From Ascoidea tarda (nom. inval.) (lineage: Eukaryota > Ascomycota > Saccharomycetes > Ascoideales > Ascoideaceae): a stretch of 31,382 bases of DNA. Shown piece after piece: positions 26,261-31,382 of the stretch. Below the pieces are notes generated by a model. It worked only from the letters and a program-made list of their open reading frames with translations. It was not told the origin of the DNA and ran no database searches. How positions within the stretch are numbered: the first letter of the stretch is position 1; the number at the start of each line of letters is the position of its first letter. The translations under genes were made by a program, and so were the position numbers. Location: contig JAKTTS010000139.1 of the NCBI GenBank assembly GCA_030560485.1, positions 1 through 31,382 on the forward strand, written 5' to 3'.

Positions 26261-26593
26261 ATTATACCACTGTTGTGTTGAATGTGCTATATGTTATCTT
26301 ATGTTTCTTCAAGACTAATTGGACTCAGCAGTGAAAAAACTTGTTTTACCAATAAATCGCTACCAGAAAGACGTCTGATCTGGGCTCGTTTCGTTTTTTC
26401 TGCTCCGCCCACAGTAGAGCTACTGCTCCGGATCGCATGTATGTGCACATGCACGCAGAATAGCAGCTGAATGTGCCTGGACGCACTTACCAGAAACACG
26501 GGTCCAAACAACTGCAATTTTTTGTTTCCAGCTCAGATGAAGAGAAAAGCGATAAGAAAGAGACAACGATGGAAATATATTCTTTCTCTCGCC
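26261..26593. promoter_or_regulatory. Divergent promoter of the Skg6-like gene and BUD32
   Basis: A 333-bp gap. A perfect ATGTGCACAT palindrome lies at 26441-26450. An in-frame upstream ATG at 26471 would add 41 residues to Bud32, but they match nothing in the family, so the region is treated as the BUD32 5' leader. No clear TATA box was found. Confidence 0.5.
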
Positions 26594-27571
26594 ATGTCCA
26601 GAGATCTCATTGAGCAGAAGGCCCTGCTTCTCCTACCCCATATTCCCTTGCTGGTAGTATCTCAGGGTGCTGAGGCCATAATATTCCAAACCTCTGTCCA
26701 TCCCTATCTTCCCCAGATCACCAGCACCGACAGCATTTATATCATCAAGTACAGGCCTTCGAAGCCATACAGACACCCAATTCTAGACAAGCAAATAACC
26801 AAGCATCGCACTCTAAACGAGTCGAAGCTATTGTTGAAACTTCTATCGCTATCAAATTCCAACGACACTATCAAAGACGGTGCTGTCTTGACACCAAGCT
26901 TAATTGCAACTGATATTCCCAATGGCTTAATTTGGTTGCAATTTGTTGGTCATTTTTTAAATGACCCAGATGGAGTCGACCAGAAAAACTTCAATAATAT
27001 ATCGTCTTTGAAAAACTATTTATGGTCAATTGAAAAAAAGATCCCATTGCACATTTATTCAAATTTAAAGGAAGACGATATCATCAGCCAATCTCTAGAA
27101 AAGAGCATAATCTCTATAAATTACAAAATCAAAAATCTATTAACTCTAATCGGTATTGAAATTGCAAATTTACACATATTCGACATTTGTCATGGAGATC
27201 TAACTTCTTCAAACATCATTCTTCAAAAGGATCCAAACTATACCATTAATAGTACCAACATTGATATCGAAAATGATACTGATACTGATGGTTATTTACC
27301 TTACTTGATTGATTTTGGTTTAAGTTTTCAATCGAATTTAATTGAGGATAAAGCTGTTGACCTTTATCTTTTGGAAAAAGCAATAATAAGCACGCATCCT
27401 TTATTTGCAAACAACTATTATAATGTTTGGTTATTAAATGGTTACAAAACAGCCTACCAATTAAAATCAAAAAAACTTAATAATAAATCATATTTAAATC
27501 AACATAAAACTATCACCAAAAGATTAGATTTGGTTCGACTAAGAGGTAGAAAAAAGAGTATGATTGGCTAA
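26594..27571 (+). CDS. BUD32: Bud32 atypical kinase of the EKC/KEOPS complex
   Basis: Small RIO-like kinase/ATPase of the KEOPS complex, which makes t6A at position 37 of ANN-decoding tRNAs, with roles in transcription and telomeres. From the chosen ATG (26594, MSRDLIEQ, G at -3) the protein has 325 residues; the longer frame from 26471 adds a tail absent from the family. SQGAEA lies at 23-28, the ATP-binding IIKYRP at 50-55, then KHRTLNES; the catalytic HGDLTSSN is at 200-207, the metal-binding DFGL at 240-243, and the family tail RLRGRKKSMIG ends the protein. All key residues are kept. It is longer than the S. cerevisiae protein (261) through insertions near 122-180 and an acidic, Asn/Asp/Thr-rich one at 217-232. 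It is convergent with LHS1. Confidence 0.96.
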   Translation: MSRDLIEQKALLLLPHIPLLVVSQGAEAIIFQTSVHPYLPQITSTDSIYIIKYRPSKPYRHPILDKQITKHRTLNESKLLLKLLSLSNSNDTIKDGAVLTPSLIATDIPNGLIWLQFVGHFLNDPDGVDQKNFNNISSLKNYLWSIEKKIPLHIYSNLKEDDIISQSLEKSIISINYKIKNLLTLIGIEIANLHIFDICHGDLTSSNIILQKDPNYTINSTNIDIENDTDTDGYLPYLIDFGLSFQSNLIEDKAVDLYLLEKAIISTHPLFANNYYNVWLLNGYKTAYQLKSKKLNNKSYLNQHKTITKRLDLVRLRGRKKSMIG

Positions 27572-27670
27572 TTCCTAATATATATGTATATGTTTATTAT
27601 AAAAAAAAATTGTGTTATTTATAGCTTAGATTTTATAATTTATAATTTATATAACTCATAATAATCCATC

Positions 27671-30600
27671 TTACAATTCATCATGTTCATTACCTAAATC
27701 CTCCTTTATCTTTTCATTCGATTCAAAATCCCCATTTTCTTGCTCATTACTCTCTTTAGTATTGCCGCTGTCATTTGTCGTTTCAATATCTTCTACACTT
27801 ATTGTGCTTTCTAAATCCTCTGTATTTTCCACGATCAAAGTGTTTTCCTCTTTTTTCTTCTTATTTTTAATTCTTCTGTCCAATATTCTTTTGATCCCCT
27901 TGATTCTGTATCCATGGTTTTTTTCTAATTTTTCTTTTAATGCCTCAATTTCTTTGATCTTTGACTGAATCCTTTCAACTAATTTATAATTCGAAATTAT
28001 TTCTTTACTTTCACTGTGATCATAATTTTCACCATCATCATCATCATCTTCATCATCATCTTCATCTTCCTTACTTTTTTCTTCTTTTTCTTCACTTTCG
28101 TCTTCTTTATCATCCATTCTATCACTCTCCTTTTCAATTACAGCACTCAATTCATGTAATCTGTTGATCAAAACTTGAACTTGTTTATCAATATTCAATT
28201 CCTCTATTTTGTTTAAACTTTTACTAGAAACCCTACCATTATCCTTTTCAAACATTTCCTGAGTGAAATTGCTCTTTAAATATAAATTACGAAGCTCATT
28301 AATATCATCCGAAACATCTAACAAAAATTCTTGTAATTTATTGTTAATATTTAACCCATCTTTGTAAATCTTTTGGTATTCAGATATATTTAATGGTTTA
28401 CTAATATATCTTTTGAAAATCTTAACGTCTTCAATTTTTTTCTCAATTTCTCTTAAATTCAACTTAATAATACTCGACTGTTGAAAACTTTCTTCTTCAA
28501 TCCAATTTAAATAATGACTAATTAATTTATTAAAATTTTTAAATAATTGTTTATTATTTTTAAACTTCATTAATATTTCTTTACTAAATTCACTTCCATC
28601 TACTATTCCGTCTTCATTTGTTTTGGATATCTCTTCTTGAATATCCTCAAGTATCGAACGTAATGAATACAAGTCACTTTCCAAAATATTCAAATTTGAT
28701 AATTTTAATTCTCTTAATTTATCGTTTTTCAAAACAGTTTGTAGTCGTTTTTTACTATTGTCCTTTTCTAAATAATTTAATGGTCTAATACCAATATATT
28801 GAGTTTTTGAAGAAATTGGGATATTAAATTTTTTATTTTTTTCAAGTAATTTGGACTCAAGTTTATTGATACTTTTCAACGTTGAATTAAAGTCAGTTGA
28901 ATTTTCATTATTAATGATTTCAATTAATTCCTCTGATTCATCTGAATCTGATTCATCGTCTTCATCTGTTTTCTTATGGAGTATCTTTTGAAAGAAATTG
29001 CCCGATTTTGAATTATCCTTTTCATTGATATAATCGCATTTTGCCTCAATTTTAATTAAATCGAAAATTCTATTTTGATCCAATTTGAAATGTCCAAAAT
29101 AAGATAATCCATTTTTCACAATACATTGGTTAAATCTTTCATCATTTTTGCTTACATGCAATAATTTATAATTACTTAATAAAGATGAAATGTTGGTAAA
29201 TGATTTAATTTGAAATGGTTTATTATCTTCAAGCAATGATATTTTAAAATCCTCAGTATTATTGAATAAATCAGTTAAAGGCACTTCAATCATATTTGAA
29301 GAATTTAGAACAAAACCCTTTGGGAAAATAATTTGCTTTGATGATTTTTCATTTCCATTTTCATTTTCATTTTCATATCTTTTGTTTTCAATTTTAGATA
29401 TTTCAATTGAATAATCATAAATTGAACGATCAAGTATGTCTATATCAAAAGTTTTGTATATTTTAGAGGTTAAGATACCATGCAATACAGTACCAAAAGC
29501 TACTGATTCATCAGCATTATTTTTCTTGCTAATTATATTATTATTGTTACCGTTATTAATGAAGTTCTTGAAATTATTTTGAATAAAATTGTTTAAATAA
29601 TTTTTAACCATTGGAACTCTTGTTGAACCGCCGTTTAAAATAATAGATTCTATATCATCAATTGATAAATTATTTCTTAATAATAGATTTGAGATTGGGT
29701 TGGTTATACTTAATCTTGAGTCGTCATCGACTGAATTTTCAAGTTCCAATCTTGTTAAATTTGATTTGAAATCGATATTGTTGTATAGGGATTCAATTGA
29801 AATGAACGTGTCATTATTAGTACTTAGAATTAATTTTATATTATTTGAATAACTCCATAATTTAGTTAAAAATTTGGAATTTAAATTTAAATCGTGAATT
29901 TCATCTAAAGAAAATTGATTACTATCAATAAACTTTTGTTTTAAAAGATTGAAAATATTAAGAGTAAAATAATTTCCATTGATTTGATTATTGTAATCAT
30001 AATCAAGAATTTCTAATGATAGTTTGTCATTTTTTTCTTTATTTAAATAAATTTTAGTTAAAGTTGCTTGAGTCAAAGATGAACCCATATCGTATATTAT
30101 GTAATAGTTTGCAACTCTTTTGTTATCTTTAATCAAATTTAAATTGTTTAAATCATTTTTAATGTAATTTAACATTACAGCTAATCCGTCATTAACCAAA
30201 GAGATTAGGTTCAAATTTGATAGATTTATTGAATTTCTTAGAGATAGCCTTTGTTGTTGATTGAAATAATTTGGTATTGATAAAGATATTGAATCGATTT
30301 TTGATGGAGTTAAAGGAGCAGCTCTAGAATTGATATCGATAATTGACATTGCAATAAGCTCCTCAATTTCAAAATTGTTGTTGGCATTTTTATTACTCTT
30401 AGTGTTATCAGCATTATTAATGTTGAACAAAATTGAATTATTTCTTTTTGGATTTGAGGAAAATTTTGAAAGTGATAATAAATTAGGATTTTGATAGTTC
30501 AAATGATTTAAAATTAAATCTTCATCAAAAGCATTGCCAACCAATTTTTTCAAATTCGATAAACAGTTTAAGGGATTTCTTAGACAAATGGAATTTGAAG

Positions 30601-30856
30601 CATAACCGAAAAATCTCTCCAATTGATTTTTATTATTATTACTGTTGTTGCTATGATCAAATGGAATGATTTCACTTATGTGAAATATAGAAGGTTCTTT
30701 TCTTTTGCTTTCAGGTGTTAAAACAATTTCAAAGGGAGCATTGGGACCAACCAAAACAGATTTGGTAAAGTCGTTACCATAATCGACCCCAAGTATGGCA
30801 GCATTGATGAACTGAGAAATGGATAGTATTCCTATAAGAAAAACAAGGTACCTCAT
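27671..30856 (-). CDS. LHS1: Lhs1/GRP170-type ER lumenal Hsp70
   Basis: Large Hsp70 of the ER lumen. In yeast it is the nucleotide exchange factor of Kar2 and assists protein import and folding. The ATG at 30856 gives 1,061 residues; the frame upstream has no ATG. Residues 1-19 are a signal peptide (MRYLVFLIGILSISQFINA), followed by ILGVDYG (phosphate 1 loop). LTPESKRKEPS is typical of the family. YDMGSSLTQATLT (255-267) is phosphate 2 and LNGGSTRVP (407-415) the adenosine motif. A long helical and acidic region with Glu/Asp runs near 930-965 follows, then a basic stretch and the retention signal HDEL at the very end. It is larger than the S. cerevisiae protein (881), with Asn-rich insertions in the ATPase domain. 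A TATA box lies 80 bp upstream. Confidence 0.94.
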   Translation of the reverse strand: MRYLVFLIGILSISQFINAAILGVDYGNDFTKSVLVGPNAPFEIVLTPESKRKEPSIFHISEIIPFDHSNNSNNNKNQLERFFGYASNSICLRNPLNCLSNLKKLVGNAFDEDLILNHLNYQNPNLLSLSKFSSNPKRNNSILFNINNADNTKSNKNANNNFEIEELIAMSIIDINSRAAPLTPSKIDSISLSIPNYFNQQQRLSLRNSINLSNLNLISLVNDGLAVMLNYIKNDLNNLNLIKDNKRVANYYIIYDMGSSLTQATLTKIYLNKEKNDKLSLEILDYDYNNQINGNYFTLNIFNLLKQKFIDSNQFSLDEIHDLNLNSKFLTKLWSYSNNIKLILSTNNDTFISIESLYNNIDFKSNLTRLELENSVDDDSRLSITNPISNLLLRNNLSIDDIESIILNGGSTRVPMVKNYLNNFIQNNFKNFINNGNNNNIISKKNNADESVAFGTVLHGILTSKIYKTFDIDILDRSIYDYSIEISKIENKRYENENENGNEKSSKQIIFPKGFVLNSSNMIEVPLTDLFNNTEDFKISLLEDNKPFQIKSFTNISSLLSNYKLLHVSKNDERFNQCIVKNGLSYFGHFKLDQNRIFDLIKIEAKCDYINEKDNSKSGNFFQKILHKKTDEDDESDSDESEELIEIINNENSTDFNSTLKSINKLESKLLEKNKKFNIPISSKTQYIGIRPLNYLEKDNSKKRLQTVLKNDKLRELKLSNLNILESDLYSLRSILEDIQEEISKTNEDGIVDGSEFSKEILMKFKNNKQLFKNFNKLISHYLNWIEEESFQQSSIIKLNLREIEKKIEDVKIFKRYISKPLNISEYQKIYKDGLNINNKLQEFLLDVSDDINELRNLYLKSNFTQEMFEKDNGRVSSKSLNKIEELNIDKQVQVLINRLHELSAVIEKESDRMDDKEDESEEKEEKSKEDEDDDEDDDDDGENYDHSESKEIISNYKLVERIQSKIKEIEALKEKLEKNHGYRIKGIKRILDRRIKNKKKKEENTLIVENTEDLESTISVEDIETTNDSGNTKESNEQENGDFESNEKIKEDLGNEHDEL

Positions 30857-30935
30857 TTTTAATATATTTCCAACCAAGAAAAATGTAAGAAATACGGACT
30901 TGCGCCTAACAGAGAGATCGAAACCAATGGCTATT

Positions 30936-30943
30936 TATTTATA
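30936..30943 (-). promoter_or_regulatory. TATA box of LHS1
   Basis: TATAAATA on the minus strand, 80-87 bp upstream of the LHS1 ATG. Confidence 0.55.
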
Positions 30944-31039
30944 ATTGAAATGATTATAGTGTTGGTGAACAGTCAATAAAAGATTTGGCAAAGCGAAGAA
31001 GTTGGAGAAGAAGCCAGTCGCTTGCATCCGGACAGCTGG

Positions 31040-31047
31040 CGACACGG
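31040..31047 (-). promoter_or_regulatory. UPRE-like core upstream of LHS1
   Basis: The minus strand reads CCGTGTCG about 185 bp upstream of LHS1, next to CAGCTG. The KAR2 unfolded-protein response element contains GCGTGTCG after CAGC, so seven of eight bases agree. LHS1 is a known Hac1 target in S. cerevisiae, which makes the site plausible but unproven. Confidence 0.3.
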
Positions 31048-31382
31048 TGGCCTCAGGGCTCTGTAATAGGGCTCGCAACGGCGGCTTCGATTAGCTTTTT
31101 GTTCCGTCTTGCGGACAATCGATTTACGTAGTTTGGTGGGCCGTTATCGTAAATGTGGTGCGCCAAAGGGAAGCCAAATTGAGAAGGTGTATATAATTTG
31201 CTGATACATATCCCGTTAACATAGGCTTATGCACTGCAAAGTTTGTTGTTGATCGTCGATATATCGCATATATATGCAGCACGATTAAGTTTGGTGTTAT
31301 TCGGTGATATCAGATAGCACAGGGTTTCTAGGTTAGGATATCATCAAATCGATGATAAACAGCTAATGTTGTACCTTGAGCC

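Larger units (their letters stand above)
30857..31382. promoter_or_regulatory. LHS1 promoter region, right edge of the window
   Basis: No reading frame is supported here. Near LHS1 there is a TATA box (30936-30943) and a CCAAT near 30,924; at 31,020-31,140 a GC-rich patch with CCG-N5-CGG and a UPRE-like core (31040-31047). The right end has a plus-strand TATATAA-like element near 31,190, two abutting palindromes (31257-31266 and 31266-31277) and an inverted repeat (31339-31357). These may belong to a divergent gene beyond the window. Confidence 0.5.

Noticed and set aside
26471-26593. N-terminal extension of Bud32 from an upstream ATG
   Set aside because: The 41 extra residues do not fit the family; the ATG at 26594 aligns with the S. 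cerevisiae start and has a good context.

Overview
The window looks like nuclear DNA of a budding yeast (Saccharomycotina). It is AT-rich and gene-dense, and its proteins are rich in Asn, Lys, Ile and Ser, with many Asn tracts. The recognisable genes (UTP9, ARG3, OST2, BUD32, LHS1) are typical of yeasts. The one intron I can prove uses yeast-type signals: GTATGT, TACTAAC and TTACAG. I cannot name the species. I found no in-frame CTG codon in ARG3 and few elsewhere, so the window does not settle how CUG is decoded.

Left part, all on the minus strand: UTP9 (small-subunit processome), then a 1,413-residue protein with three successive KilA-N/APSES-type DNA-binding domains and a long disordered acidic tail, then a polytopic membrane protein that joins LrgA-like and LrgB-like halves (relatives of the plant plastid glycolate/glycerate carrier PLGG1).

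Centre (about 10.5-21.6 kb): three consecutive same-strand genes for large Zn2Cys6 regulators of the Hap1 type. The first (HAP1-like A) has a small 5' exon. Its zinc cluster is only complete once the 103-bp intron is removed, and it closely matches S. cerevisiae Hap1. B and C are closer to each other than to A. None of the three has the Cys-Pro heme-regulatory motifs of S. cerevisiae Hap1; B has a stretched zinc-cluster loop and C a 12-histidine tract. Between HAP1-like A and the LrgA/LrgB gene lies a GC-rich island full of CGG/CCG triplets, with a strong palindrome.

Right part (22.6-31.4 kb): an unrecognised probable mitochondrial protein, then ARG3 (ornithine carbamoyltransferase, with both a presequence start and a second start matching the S. 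cerevisiae one), OST2, a small Skg6/Tos2-like single-pass membrane protein, BUD32 and LHS1. ARG3 and BUD32 are on the plus strand, the rest on the minus strand. A perfect Gcn4 site and a TATA box lie in front of ARG3; a second perfect Gcn4-type site and a CCAAT box lie far upstream of HAP1-like C.

I see no tRNA, rRNA, CRISPR, transposon or virus-like element. The most unusual content is the triple-APSES protein and the tandem array of Hap1-like regulators next to an LrgA-LrgB membrane protein.
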